This document shows positions 49,092 through 63,600 of a stretch of 64,000 nt of DNA, one piece after another. A program made the position numbers and the translations under genes. The DNA is from Dermacentor variabilis. Its lineage: Eukaryota > Arthropoda > Arachnida > Ixodida > Ixodidae. The DNA lies in NCBI RefSeq assembly GCF_050947875.1, contig NW_027460412.1, positions 1,798,001 through 1,862,000 of the forward strand, given 5' to 3'. Numbering within the stretch: the stretch's first letter is position 1; every line of letters starts with the position of its first letter. The notes beneath the pieces were generated by a model. It was not told where the DNA came from and ran no database searches. It saw nothing but the letters and a program-made list of their open reading frames with translations.

Positions 49092-52000
49092 GTGCGCGTT
49101 CTGATAAAACCACCATTCGTATGCATATCTTGTGGTTTTGCAGAAAACAACGTCCGCGTCTACCAAAAGATGCATGTGCATGCTGAAAACACGTTTTGGC
49201 GCAGATCCGCGCGCGGGTGCTAAAAAAAGCACCATCGGCATGCTCAGCACGTCGTTTGGTAGAAATCCACGTGCGCGTTCTGCCAAAAGCACCATTCGGA
49301 TGCATATCTTGTGGTTTTGCAAAAAACAACGTCCGCGTCTACCAAAAGATGCATGTGCATGCTGAAAACGCGTTTTGGCACCAATCCGTGCGCGGGTGCT
49401 AAAAAGAGCAGCATCGGCATCCTTAGGACGTCGTTTGCTAGAAATCCACGTGCGCGTTCTGCTAAAAACACCATTTGCATGCATATGTTGTGGTTTTGCA
49501 GAAAACAACGTCCGCGTCTACCAAAAGATGCATGTGCATGCTGAAAACGCGTTTTGGCACCAATCCGTGCGCGGGTGCTAAAAAGAGCAGGATCGGCATG
49601 CTTAGGACGTCGTTTGGTAGAAATCCACGTGCTCGTTCTGCCAAAAGCACCATTTGCATGCATATGTTGTGGTTTTGCAGAAAACAACATCCGCGTAAAT
49701 GAAAAGATGCATGTGCATGCTTAAAACGCGTTTTGGCACAAATCCAAGCGCGGGTGCTAAAAAGAGCACCATCGGCATGCTTAGCACGTCGTTTGGTAGA
49801 AATCCACGTGCACGTTATGCCAAAAGCACCATTTCCATGCATATCTTGTGGTTTTGCAGAACACAACGTCCGCGTCTATCAAAAGGTGCATGTGCATGCT
49901 TAAAACGCGTTTTGGCACAAATCCATGCGTGGGTGCTAAAAAGAGCACCATCGGCATGCTAAGCACGTCGTTTGGTAGAAATCCACGTGCGCGTTCTGCC
50001 AAAAGCACCATGTCCATGCATATCTTGTGGTTTTGCAGAAAACAACGTCCGTGTCTTCCAAAAGATGCATGTGCATGCTCAACAAGCGTTTTGGCACAAA
50101 TCCATGTGCGGGTGCTAAAAAGAGCAGCATCGGCATGCTTAGCACGCCGTTTGGTAGAAATCCACGTGCGCGTTCTGATAAAAGCACCATTCGTATGCAT
50201 ATCTTGTGGTTTTGCAGAAAACAACGTCCGCGTCTACCAAAAGATGCATGTGCATGCTGAAAACACGTTTTGGCGCCAATCCGCGCGCGGGTGCTAAAAA
50301 AAGCACCATCGGCATGCTCAGCACGTCGTTTGGTAGAAATCCACGTGCGCCTTCTGCCAAAAGCACCATTCGCATGCATATCTTGTGGTTTTGCAAAAAA
50401 CAACGTCCGCGTCTACCAAAAGATGCATGTGCATGCTGAAAACGCGTTTTGGCACCAATCCGTGCGCGGGTGCTAAAAAGAGCAGGATCGGCATGCTTAG
50501 GACGTCGTTTGGTAGAAATCGACGTGCTCGTTCTGCCAAAAGCACCATTTGCATGCATATGTTGTGGTTTTGCAGAAAACAACATCCGCGTATATCAAAA
50601 GATGCATGTGCATGCTTAAAACGCGTTTTGGCACAAATCCAAGCGCGGGTGCTAAAAAGAGCACCATCGGCATGCTTAGCACGTCGTTTGGTAGAAATCC
50701 ACGTGCGCGTTATGCCAAAAGCACCATTTCCATGCATATCTTGTGGTTTTGCAGAAAACAACGTCCGCGTCTACCAAAAGATGCATGTGCATGCTCAAAA
50801 CGCGTTTTGGCACAAATCCATGCGCGCGTGCTAAATAGAGCAGCATCGGTATGCTTAGCACGTCGTTTGGTAGAAATCCACGTGCGCGTTCTGCCAAAAG
50901 CACCATTTGCATGCATATCTTGTTGTTTTGCAGAAAACAACGTCGGCGTCTACCAAAAGATGCATGTGCATGCTTAAAACGCGTTTTGGCACCAATCCGT
51001 GCGCGGGTGCTAAAAAGAGCAGGATCGGCATGCTTAGGACGTCGTTTGGTAGAAATCGACGTGCTCGTTCTGCCAAAAGCACCATTTGCATGCATATGTT
51101 GTGGTTTTGCAGAAAACAACATCCGCGTATATCAAAAGATGCATGTGCATGCTTAAAACGCGTTTTGGCACAAATCCAAGCGCGGGTGCTAAAAAGAGCA
51201 CCATCGGCATGCTTAGCACGTCGTTTGGTAGAAATCCACGTGCGCGTTATGCCAAAAGCACCATTTCCATGCATATCTTGTGGTTTTGCAGAAAATAACG
51301 TCCGTGTCTACGAAAAGATGCATGTGCATGCTCAAAACGCGTTTTGGCACAAATCCATGCGCGGGTGCTAAATAGAGCAGCATCGGCATGCTTAGCACGT
51401 CGTTTGGTAGAAATCCACGTGCGCGTTCTGCCAAAAGCACCATTTGCATGCATATCTTGTGGTTTTGCAGAAAACAACGTCGGCGTCTACCAAAAGATGC
51501 ATGTGCATGCTCAAAACGCGTTTTGGCACAAATCCATGCGCGGGTGCTAAATAGAGCAGAATCGGCATGCTTAGCACGCCGCTTGGTAGAAATCCACGTG
51601 CGCGTTCTACCAAAAGCACCATTTGCATGCATATCTTGTGGTTTTGCAGAAATAAACGTCCGCGTCTACCAAAAGATGCATGTGCATGCTTAACAAGCGT
51701 TTGGGCACAAATCCATGTGCGGGTGCTAAAAAGAGCAGCATCGGTATGCTTAGCACGCCGTTTGGTAGAAATCCACGTGCGCGTTCTGCCAAAAGCACCA
51801 TTTGCATGCATATCTTGTGGTTTTGCAGAAAACAACGTCGGCGTCTACCAAAGCATGCATTTGCATGCTTAAAACGCGTTTTGGCACAAATCCATGCGCG
51901 GGTGCTAAAAAAAGCACCATCGGCATGCTTAGCACGTCGTTTGGAAGAAATCCACGTGCGCCTTCTGCCAAAAGCACCATTTGCATGCACATCTTGTGGT

Positions 52001-54650
52001 TTGCAGAAAACAACGTTGGCGTCTACCAAAAGATGCATTTGCATGCTTAAAACGCGTTTTGGCACCAATCCGTGCGCCGGTGCTAAAAAGAGCAGGATCG
52101 GCATGCTTAGGACGTCGTTTGGTAGAAATCCACGTGCTCGTTCTGCCAAAAGCACCATTTGTATGCATATGTTGTGGTTTTGCAGAAAACAACATCCGCG
52201 TGTATCAAAATATGCATGTGCATGCTTAAAACGCGTTTTGGCACAAATCCAAGCGCGGGTGCTAAAAAGAGCACCATCGGCATGCTCAGCACGTCGTTTG
52301 GTAGAAATCCACGTGCGCGTTATGCCAAAAGCACCATTTCCATGCATATCTTGTGGTTTTGCAGAACACAACGTCCGCGTCTATCAAAAGGTGCATGTGC
52401 ATGCTTAAAACGCGTTTTGGCACCAATCCATGCGCGGGTGCTAAAAAGAGCACCATCGGCATGCTTAGTACGTCGTTTGGTAGAAATCCACGTGCGCGTT
52501 CTGCCAAAAGCACCATGTCCATGCATATCTTGTGGTTTTGCAGAAAACAACGTCCCCGTCTATCAAAAGATACATGTGCATGCTTAACAAGCGTTTTGGC
52601 ACAAATCCATGTGCGGGTGCTAAAAAGAGCAGCATCGGCATGCTTAGTACGCCGTTTGGTAGAAATCCACGTGCGCGTTCTGATAAAAGCACCATTCGTA
52701 TGCATATCTTGTGGTTTTGCAGAAAACAACGTCCGCGTCTACCAAAAGATGCATGTGCATGCTGAAAACACGTTTTGGCGCCAATCCGCGCGTGGGTGCT
52801 AAAAAGAGCAGCATCTGCATCCTTAGGACGTCGTTTGCTAGAAATCCACGTGCGCGTTCTGCTAAAAGCACCATTTGCATGCATATGTTGTGGTTTTGCA
52901 GGAAACAACGTCCGCGTCTACCAAAAGATGCATGTGCATGCTGAAAACGCGTTTTGGCACCAATCCGTGCGCGGGTGCTAAAAAGAGCAGGATCGGCATG
53001 CTTAGGACGTCGTTTGGTAGAAATCCACGTGCTCGTTCTGCCAAAAGCACCATTTGCATGCATATGTTGTGGTTTTGCAGAAAACAACATCCGCGTATAT
53101 CAAAAGATGCATGTGCATGCTTAAAACGCGTTTTGGCACAAATCCAAGCGCGGGTGCTAAAAAGAGCACCATCGGCATGCTTAGCACGTCGTTTGGTAGA
53201 AATCCACGTGCGCGTTATGCCAAAAGCACCATTTCCATGCATATCTTGTGGTTTTGCAGAAAACAACGTCCGCGTCTACCAAAAGATGCATGTGCATGCT
53301 CAAAACGCGTTTTGGCACAAATCCATGCGCGGGTGCTAAATAGAGCAGCATCGGTATGCTTAGCACGTCGTTTGGTAGAAATCCACGTGCGCGTTCTGCC
53401 AAAAGCACCATTTGCATGCATATCTTGTTGTTTTGCAGAAAACAACGTCGGCGTCTACCAAAAGATGCATGTTCATGCTTAAAACGCGTTTTGGCACAAA
53501 TCCATGCGCGGGTGCTAAAAAGAGCAGCATCGGCATGCTTAGCACGTCGTTTGGTAGAAATCCACGTGCGCGTTCTGCCAAAAGCACCATTTGCATAAAT
53601 ATCTTGTGGTTTTGCAGAAAACAACGTCCGCGTCTACCAAAAGATGCATGTGCATGCTCAAAACGCATTTTGGCACAAATCCATGTGCGGGTGCTAAAAA
53701 GAGTAGCATCGGCATGCTTAGCACGCCGTTTGGTAGAAATCCACGTGCGCGTTCTGCCAAAAGCACCATTTGCATGCATATCTTGTGGTTTTGCAGAAAA
53801 CAACGTCCGCGGCTACCAAAGGATGCATGTGCATGCTCAAAACGCATTTTGGCACAAATCCATGCGCCGCTGCTAAAAAGAGTAGCAACGGCATGCTTAG
53901 GACATCGTTTGGTAGAAATCCACGTGCGCGTTCTGGCAAAAGCACCATTTGCATGCATATCTTGTGGTTTTGCAGAAAACAACGTCCGCATCTACCAAAA
54001 GATGCATGTGCATGCTTAACAAGCGTTTTAGCACAAATCCATGTGCGGGTGCTAAAAAGAGCAGCATCGGCATGCTTAGCACGCTGTTTGGTAGAAATCC
54101 ATGTGCGCGTTCTCCCAAAAGCACCATTTGCATGCATATCTTGTGGTTTTGCAGAAAACAACGTCCGCGTCTACCAAAAAAAGCATGTGCGTGCTTAACA
54201 AGCGTTTCGGCACAAATCCATGTGCGGGTGCTAAAAAGAGCAGTATCGGTATGCTTAGTACGCCGTTTGGTAGAAATCCACGTGCGCGTTCTGCGAAAAG
54301 CACCATTTGCATGCATATCTTGTGGTTTTGCAGAAAACAACGTCGGCGTCTACCAAAAGATGCATTTGCATGCTTAAAACGCGTTTTGGCACAAATCCAT
54401 GCGCGGGTGCTAAAAAAAGCACCATCGGCATGCTTAGCACGTCGTTTGGTAGAAATCCACGTGCGCCTTCTGCCAAAAGCAAAATTTGCATGCATATCTT
54501 GTGGTTTTGCAGAAAACAACGTCCGCGTCTACCAAAAGATGCATGTGCATGCTTAACAAGCGTTTTGACACAAATCCATGTGCGGGTGCTAAAAAGAGCA
54601 GCATCGGCATGCTTAGCGCGCCGTTTGGTAGAAATCTACGTGCGCGTTCT
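49092..54650. repeat. 179-bp satellite array, segment D
   Basis: About 31 monomers. The start continues the 42290-42900 relationship at offset 6,803. A 3-monomer duplication is visible at about 50440-51240 (offset 537). Near 51995 a lost T (GTGGTTTGCAG) changes phase. Positions 52860-54250 are an older relative of 18340-19730. No gene is present. Confidence 0.92.
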
Positions 54651-57600
54651 GCCAAAAGCATAATTTGCATGCATTTCTTGTATTTTTGCAGAAAACAACG
54701 TCCGCCTCTGCCAAAAGATATATCTGCATGCTTAACAAGCGTTTTGGCACAAATCCATGTGCGGGTGCTAAAAAGTACAGCATCGGCATGCTTAGCACGT
54801 CGTTTGGTAGAAATCCACGTGCGCGTTCTGCCAAAAGCACCATTTGCATGCATATCTTGTGGTTTTGCAGAAAACAACGTCGGCGTCTACCAAAAGATGC
54901 ATTTGCATGCTTAAAACGCGTTTTGGCACAAATCCATGCGCGGGTGCTAAAAGAAGCACCATCGGCATGCTTAGCACGTCGTTTGGTAGAAATCCACGTG
55001 CGCGTTCTGCCAAAAGCATAATTTGCATGCATTTCTTGTATTTTTGCAGAAAACAACGTCCGCGTCTATCAAAAGATACATGTGCATGCTTAACAAGCGT
55101 TTTGGCACAAATCCATGTGCGGGTGCTAAAAAGAGCAGCATCGGCATGCTTAGCACGCCGTTTGGTAGAAATCCACGTGCGCGTTCTGATAAAAGCACCA
55201 TTCGTATGCATATCTTGTGGTTTTGCAGAAAACAACGTCCGCGTCTACCAAAAGATGCATTTGCATGCTGAAAACGCGTTTTGGCGCCAATCCGCGCGCG
55301 GGTGCTAAAAAGTGCAGCATCGGCATGCTTAGGACGTCGTTTGGTAGAAATCCACGTGCGCGTTCTGCCAAAAGCACCATTTGCATGCAAATGTTGTGGT
55401 TTTGCAGAAAACAACGTCCGCGTCTATGAAAAGCTGCATGTGCATGCTTAAAACGCGTTTTGGCCCAAATCCATGCGCGAGTGCTATAAAGAGCACCATC
55501 GGCATGCTTAGCACGTCGTTTGGTAGAAATTCACGTGCGCGTTCTGCCAAATCACCATCTGCATGCATATCTTGTGGTTTTGCAGAAAACAACGTCCGCA
55601 TCTATCAAAAGATGCATGTGCATGCTTAACAAGCGTTTTAGCACAAATCCATTTGCGGGTGCTAAATAGAGCAGCATCGGCATGCTTAGCAAGCCGTTTG
55701 GTAGAAATCCACTTGCGCGTTCTGCCAAAAGCACCATTTGAATGCATATCTTGTGGTTTTGCAGAAAACAACGTCGGCGTCTACCAAAAGATGCATTTGC
55801 ATGCTTAAAACGCGTTTTGGCACAAATCCATGCGCGGGTGCTAAAAGAAGCACCATCGGCATGCTTAGCACGTCGTTTGGTAGAAATCCACGTGCGCGTT
55901 CTGCCAAAAGCATAATTTGCATGCATTTCTTGTATCATTGCAGAAAACAACGTCCGCGTCTAGCAAAAGATACATGTGCATGCTTAACAAGCGTTTTGGC
56001 ACAAATCCTTGTGCGGGTGCTAAAAAGAGCAGCATCGGCATGCTTAGCACGCCGTTTGGTAGAAATCCACGTGCGCGTTCTGATAAAAGCACCATTCGTA
56101 TGCATATCTTGTGGTTTTGCAGAAAACAACGTCCGCGTCTACCAAAAGATGCATGTGCATGCTGAAAACGCGTTTTGGCGCCAATCCGCGCGCGGGTGCT
56201 AAATAGTGCAGCATCGGCATGCTTAGGACGTCGTTTGGTAGAAATCCACGTGCGCGTTCTGCCAAAAGCACCATTTGCATGCAAATGTTGTGGTTTTGCA
56301 GAAAACAACGTCCGCGTCTATGAAAAGATGCATGTGCATGCTTAAAACGCGTTTTGACCCAAATCCATGCGCGAGTGCTATAAAGAGCACCATCGGCATG
56401 CTTAGCAGGTCGTTTGGTAGAAATTCACGTGCGCGTTCTGCCAAATCACCATTTGCATGCATATCTTGTGGTTTTGCAGAAAACAACGTCCGCATCTATC
56501 AAAAGATGCATGTGCATGCTTAACAAGCGTTTTAGCACAAATCCATGTGCGGGTGCTATATAGAGCAGCATCGGCATGCTTAGCAAGCCGTTTGGTAGAA
56601 ATCCAAATGCGCGTTCTGCCAAAAGCACCATTTGAATGCATATCTTGTGGTTTTGCAGAAAAAACGTCGGCGTCTACCAAAAGATGCATGTGCATGCTTA
56701 AAACGCGTTATGTCACAAATCCATGCGCGGGTGCTAAAAAGAGCAGCATCGGCATGCTTAGCACGTCGTTTGGTAGAAATCCACGTGCGCGTTCTGCCAA
56801 AAGCACCATTCGCATGCATATCTTGTGGTTTTGCAGAAAACAACGTCGGCGTCTACCAAAAGACGCATGTGCATGCTTATAACGCGTTTTGGCTCAAATC
56901 CATGCGCGGGTGCTAAAAAGAGCAGCATCGGCATGTTTAGCACGTCGTTTGGTAGAAATCCACGTGCACGTTCTGCCAAAAGCACCATTTTCATGCATAT
57001 CTTGTGGTTTTGCAGAAAACAACGTCCGCGTCTACCAAAAGATGCATGTGCATGCTCAAAACGCGTTTTGGCACAAATCCATGCGCGGGTGCTAAAAAGA
57101 GCAGCATCGGCATGCTCAGCACGTCGTTTGGTAGAAATGCACGTGCGCGTTCTGCCAAAAGCACCATTTGGATGCATATCTTTGGGTTTTGCAGAAAACA
57201 ACGTCCGCGTCTACCAAAAGATGCAGCTGCAAGCTGAAATCGCGTTTTGGCACCAATGCGTGCGCGCGTGCTAAAAAGAGCAGCATCGGCATGCATAGGG
57301 CGTCGTTTGGTAGAAATCCACGTGCGCGTTCTGCCAAAAGCACCATTTGCATGCATATCTTGTGGTTTTCCAGAAAACAACGTCCGCGTCTACCAAAAGA
57401 TGCATGTGCATGCTGAAAACGCGTTTTGGCACCAATCCGTGCGCGGGTGCTAAAAAGAGCAGCATCGGCATGCTTAGGACGTCGTTTGGTAGAAATCCAC
57501 TCGCGCGTTCTGCCAAAAGCACCATTTGCATGCATATCTTGTGGTTTTGCAGAAAACAACGTCCGCGCCTACCAAAAGATGCATGTGCATGCTTAAAACG

Positions 57601-60600
57601 CGTTTTGGCACAAATCCATGCGCGGGTGCTAAAAAGAGCAGCATCGGCATGCTTAGCACGTCGTTTGGTAGAAATCCACGTGCGCGTTCTGCCAAAAGCA
57701 CCATTTGCATGCATATCTGGTGGTTTTGCAGAAAACAACGTCCGCGTCTACCAAAAGATGCATGTGCATGCTTAACAAGCGTTTTGGCAAAAATCCATGT
57801 GCGGGTGCAAAAAAGAGCACCATTGGCATGCTTAGCACACCTTTTCGTAGAAATCCACGTGCGCGTTCTGCCAAAAGCACCATTTGGATGCATATCTTGT
57901 GGTTTTGCAGAAAACAACGTCCGCGTCGATCAAAAGATGCATGAGCATGCTTAAAACGCGTTTTGGCACAAATCCACGCGCGGCTGCTAAAAAGAGCACC
58001 ATTGGCATCCTTAGCACGTCGTTTGGTAGAAATCCACTCGCGCGTTCTGCCAAAAGCACCATTTGCATGCATATCTTGTGGTTTTGCAGAAAACAACGTC
58101 CGCGTCTACCAAAAGATGCATGTGCATGCTTAAAACGCGTTTTGGCACAAATCCATGCGCGGGTGCTAAAAAGAGCAGCATCGGCATGCTTAGCGCGTCG
58201 TTTGGTAGAAATCCACGTGCGCGTTCTGCCAAAAGCACCATTTGTATGCATATCTTGTGGTTTTGCAGAAAACAACGTCCGCGTCTACCAAAAGATGCAT
58301 GTGCATGCTTAACAAGCGTTTTGGCAAAAATCCATGTGCGGGTGCAAAAAAGAGCAGCATCGGCATGCTTAGCACACCTTTTCGTAGAAATCCACGTGCG
58401 CGTTCTGCCAAAAGCACCATTTGGATGCATATCTTGTGGTTTTGCAGAAAACAACGTCCGCGTCGATCAAAAGATGCATGAGCATGCTTAAAACGCGTTT
58501 TGGCACAAATCCACGCGCAGCTGCTAAAAAGAGCAGCATCGGCATGCTTAGGACGTCGTTTGGTAGAAATCCACCTGCGCGTTCTGCCCAAAGCACCATT
58601 TGCATAAGTTGTGGTTTTGCAGAAAACAACGTCCGCGTCTATCAAAAGATGCATGTGCATGCTTAAAACGCGTTTTGGCACAAATCCATGCGCGGGTGCT
58701 AAAAAGAGCACCATCGGCATGCTTAGCACGTCGTTTGGTAGAAATCCACGTGCGCGTTCTGCCAAAAGCACCATTTGCATGCATATCTTGTGGTTTTGTA
58801 GAAAACAACGTCCGCGTCTATCAGAAGATGCATGAGCATGCTTAAAACGCATTTTGGCACAAATCCACGCGCGGCTGCTAAAAAGAGCAGCATCGGCATG
58901 CTTAGGACGTCATTTGGTAGAAATACACGTGCGCGTTCTGCCAAAAGCACCATTTGCATATGTTGTGGTTTTGCAGAAAACAACGTCCGCGTCTACCAAA
59001 AGATGCATGGGCATGCTCAAAACGCGTTTTGGCACCAATCCGTGCGCGGGTGCTAAAAAGAGCAGCATCGGCATGCATAGGACGTCGTTTGGTAGAAATC
59101 CACGTGCGCGTTCTGCCAAAAGCACCATTTGCATGTATATCTTTTGGTTTTGGAGAAAACAACGTCCGCGTCTACCAAAAGTTGCATGTGCATGCTGAAA
59201 ACGCGTTTTGGCACAAATGCATGCGCGGGTGCTAAATAGAGCAGCATCAGCATGCATAGGACGTCGTTTGGTAGAAATCCACGTGCGCGTTCTGCCAAAA
59301 GCACCATTTGCATGCATATCCTGTGGTTTTGCAGAAAACAACGTCCGCGTCTACCAAAAGATGCTTGTGCATGCTTAAAACGCGTTTTGGCACAAATCCA
59401 TGCGCGGGTGCTAAAAAGAGCACCATCGGCATGCTTAGCACGTCGTTTCGTAGAAATCCACGTGCGCGTTCTGCCAAAAGCACCATTTGCATGCATATCT
59501 TGTGGTTTTGTAGAAAACAACGTCCGCGTCTATCAAAAGATGCATCAGCATGCTGAAAACGCGTTTTGGCACCAATCCGTGCGCGGCTGCTAAAAAGACC
59601 AGCATCGGCATGCTTAGGACGTCGTTTGGTAGAAATCCACGTGCGCGTTCTGCCAAAAGCACCATTTGCATGCATATCTTGTGGTTTTGCAGAAAACAAC
59701 GTCCGCGTCTACCAAAAGATGCAGCTGCATGCTGAAATCGCGTTTTGGCACCAATCCGTGCGCGGGTGCTAAAAAGAGCAGCATCGGCATGCATAGGACG
59801 TCGTTTGGTAGAAATCCACGTGCGCGTTCTGCCAAAAGCACCATTTGCATGCATATCTTGTGGTTTTGCAGAAAACAACGTCCGCGTCTACCAAAAGATG
59901 CATGTGCATGCTTAAAACGCGTTTTCGCACAAATCCATGCGCGGGTGCTAAAAAGAGCTGAATCGGAATGCTTAGCACGTCGTTTGGTAGAAATCCACGC
60001 GCGCGTTGTGCCAAAAGCACCATTCGCATGCATATCTTGTGGTTTTGCAGAAAAAAACGTCCGCGTCTACCAAAAGATGCATGTGCATGCTGAAAACGCG
60101 TTTTGGCACCAATCCGTGCGCAGCTGCTAAAAACAGCAGCATCGGCATGCTTAGGACGTCGTTTGGTAGAAATCCAAGTGCGCGTTCTGCCAAAAGCACC
60201 ATTTGCATATGTTGTGGTTTTGCAGAAAACAACGTCTGCGTCTATCAAAAGATGCATGTGCATGCTTAAAACGCGTTTTGGCACAAATCCATGCGCGGGT
60301 GCTAAAAAGAGCACCATCGGCATGCTTAGCACGTCGTTTGGTAGAAATCCACGTGCGCGTTCTGCCAAAAGCACCATTTGCATGCATATCTTGTAGTTTT
60401 GTAGAAACCAACGTCCGCGTCAATCAAAAGATGCATCAGCATGCTTAAAACGCATTTTGGCACAAATCCACACGCGGCTGCTAAACATAGCACCATCGGC
60501 ATGCTTAGCATGTAGTTTGGTAGAAATCCACGTGCGCGTTCCGCCAAAAGCACCATTTGCATGTATATCTTTTGGTTTTGCAGAAAACAACGTCCGCGTC

Positions 60601-63600
60601 AACCAAAAGTTGCATTTGCATGCTGAAAACGCGTTTTGGCACAAATGCATGCGCGGGTGCTAAATAGAGCAGCATGGGCATGCTTAGCACGTCATATGGT
60701 AGAAATCCACGTGCGTGTTCTGCCAAAAGCACCATTCGCATGCATATCTTGTGGTTTTGCAGAAAACAACTTCCGCGTCTACCAAAAGATGCATGTGCAT
60801 GCTTAAAACACGTTTTGGCTCAAATCCATGCGCGGGTGCTAAAAAGAGCAGCATCGACATGCTGAGGACGTCGTTTGGTAGAAATCCACGTGCACGTTCT
60901 GCCAAAAGCACCATTTTCATGCATATCTTGTGGTTTTGCAGAAAACAACGTCCGCGTCTACCAAAAGATGCATGGGCATGCTCAAAACGCGTTTTGGCAC
61001 CAATCCGTGCGCGGGTGCTAAAAAGAGCAGCATCAATATGCATAGGACGTCGTTTGGTAGAAATCCACGTGCGCGTTCTGCCAAAAGCACCATTTGCATG
61101 CATATCTTGTGATTTTGCAGAAAACAACGTCCGCGTCTACCAAAAGATGCTTGTGGATGCTTAAAACGCGTTTTGGCACAAATCCATGCGCGGGTGCTAA
61201 AAAGAGCTGAATCGGCATGCTTAGCACGTCGTTTGGTAGAAATCCGCGTGCGCGTTTTGCCAAAAGCACCATTTGCATGCATATCTTGTGGTTTTGCAGA
61301 AAACAACGTCCGCGTCTATCAAAAGATGCATGTGCATGCTTAAAACGCGTTTTGGCACAAATCCATGCGCAGGTGCTAAAAAGAGCACCATCGGCATGCT
61401 TAGCACGTCGTTTGGTAGAAATCCACGTGCCCGTTCTGCCAAAAGCACCATTTGCATGCATATCTTGTGGTTTTGCAGAAAACAACGTCCGCGTCTATCA
61501 AAAGATGCATGAGCATGCTTAAAACGCATTTTGGCACCAATCCGTGCGCGGGTGCTAGAAAGAGCAGCATCGGCATGCTTAGGGCATCGTTTGGTAGAAA
61601 TCCACGTGCGCGTTCTGCCAAAAGCACCATTTGCATGCATATCTTGTGGTTTTGCAGAAACAACGTCCGCGTCTATCAAAAGATGCATGAGCATGCTTAA
61701 AACGCATTTTGGCACCAATCCGTGCGCGGGTGCTAAAAAGAGCACCACCGGCATGCTTAGGACGTCGTTTGGTAGAAATGCACGTGCGCGTTCTGCCAAA
61801 AGCACCATTTGCATATGTTGTGGTTTTGCAGAAAACAACGTCCGCGTCTATCAAAAGATGCATGTGCATGCTTAAAACGCGTTTTGGCACAAATCCATGC
61901 GCGGGTGCTAAAAAGAGCACCATCGGCATGCTTAGCACGTCGTTTGGTAGAAATCCACGTGCCCGTTCTGCCAAAAGCACCATTTGCATGCATATCTTGT
62001 GGTTTTGCAGAAAACAACGTCCGTGTCTATCAAAAGATGCATGAGCATGCTTAAAACGCATTTTGGCACCAATCCGTGCGCGGGTGCTAGAAAGAGCAGC
62101 ATCGGCATGCTTAGGACGTCGTTTGGTAGAAATCTACATGCGCGTTATGCCAAAAGCACCATTTGCATGCATATCTTGTGGTTTTGCAGAAAACAACGTC
62201 CGCGTCTACCAAAAGATGCATGTGCATGCTTAAAACGCGTTTTGGCACAAATCCATGCGCGGGTGCTAAAAAGAGCAGCATCGGTATGCTTACGACGTCG
62301 TTTGGTAGAAATCCACGTGCGCGTTCTGCCAAAAGCACCATTTGCATGCATATGTTGTGGTTTTGCAGAAAACAACGTCGTCGCCTAACAAAAGATGCAT
62401 GTGCATGCTTAAAACGCGTTTTGGCACAAATGCATGCGCGGGTGCTAAAAAGAGCAGCATCGGCATGATTAGCACTTCATTTGGTAGAAATCCACGTGCG
62501 CGTACTGCCAAAAGCACCATTCGCATGCATATCTTGTGGTTTTGCAGAAAACAACGTCCGCGTCTACCAAAAGATGCATGTGCATGCTGAAATCGCGTTT
62601 TGGCACCAATCCGTGCACGGGTGCTAAAAAGAGCAGCATCAGCATGCATAGGACGTCGTTTGGTAGAAATCCACGTGCGCGTTCTGCCAAAAGCACCATT
62701 TGCATGCATATCTTGTGGTTTTGCAGAAAACAACGTCCGCGTCTACCAAAAGATGCTTGTGCATGCTTAAAACGCGTTTTGGCACAAATCCATGCGCGGG
62801 TGCTAAAAAGGGCTGAATCGGCATGCTTAGCACGTCGTTTGGTAGAAATCCACGCGCGCGTTGTGCCAAAAGCACCATTCGCATGCATATCTTGTGGTTT
62901 TGCAGAAAACAACGTCCGCGTCTACCAAAGATGCATGTGCATGCTGAAAACGCGTTTTCGCACCAATCCGTGCGCGGCTGCTAAAAAGACCAGCATCGGC
63001 ATGCTTAGGACGTCGTTTGGTAGAAATCCACGTGCGCGTTCTGCCAAAAGCACCATTTGCATGCATATCTTGTGGTTTTGCAGAAAACAACGTCCGCGTC
63101 TACCAAAAGATGCAGCTGCATGCTGAAATCGCGTTTTGGCACCAATCCGTGCGCGGGTGCTAAAAAGAGCAGCATCGGCATGCATAGGACGTCGTTTGGT
63201 AGAATTCCACGTGCGCGTTCTGCCAAAAGCACCATTTGCATGCATATCTTGTGGTTTTGCAGAAAACAACGTCCGCGTCTACCAAAAGATGCATGTGCAT
63301 GCTTAAAACGCGTTTTCGCACAAATCCATGCGCGGGTGCTAAAAAGAGCTGAATCGGAATGCTTAGCACGTCGTTTGGTAGAAATCCACGCGCGCGTTGT
63401 GCCAAAAGCACCATTCGCATGCATATCTTGTGGTTTTGCAGAAAAAAACGTCCGCGTCTACCAAAAGATGCATGTGCATGCTGAAAACGCATTTTGGCAC
63501 CAATCCGTGCGCAGCTGCTAAAAACAGCAGCATCGGCATGCTTAGGACGTCGTTTGGTAGAAATCCGCGTGCGCGTTTTGCCAAAAGCACCATTTGCATG

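Noticed and set aside
51607..52408. Open frames of 254 (-) and 242 (+) codons
   Set aside because: A lost T near 51995 shifts phase and joins neighbouring repeat frames; not genes.
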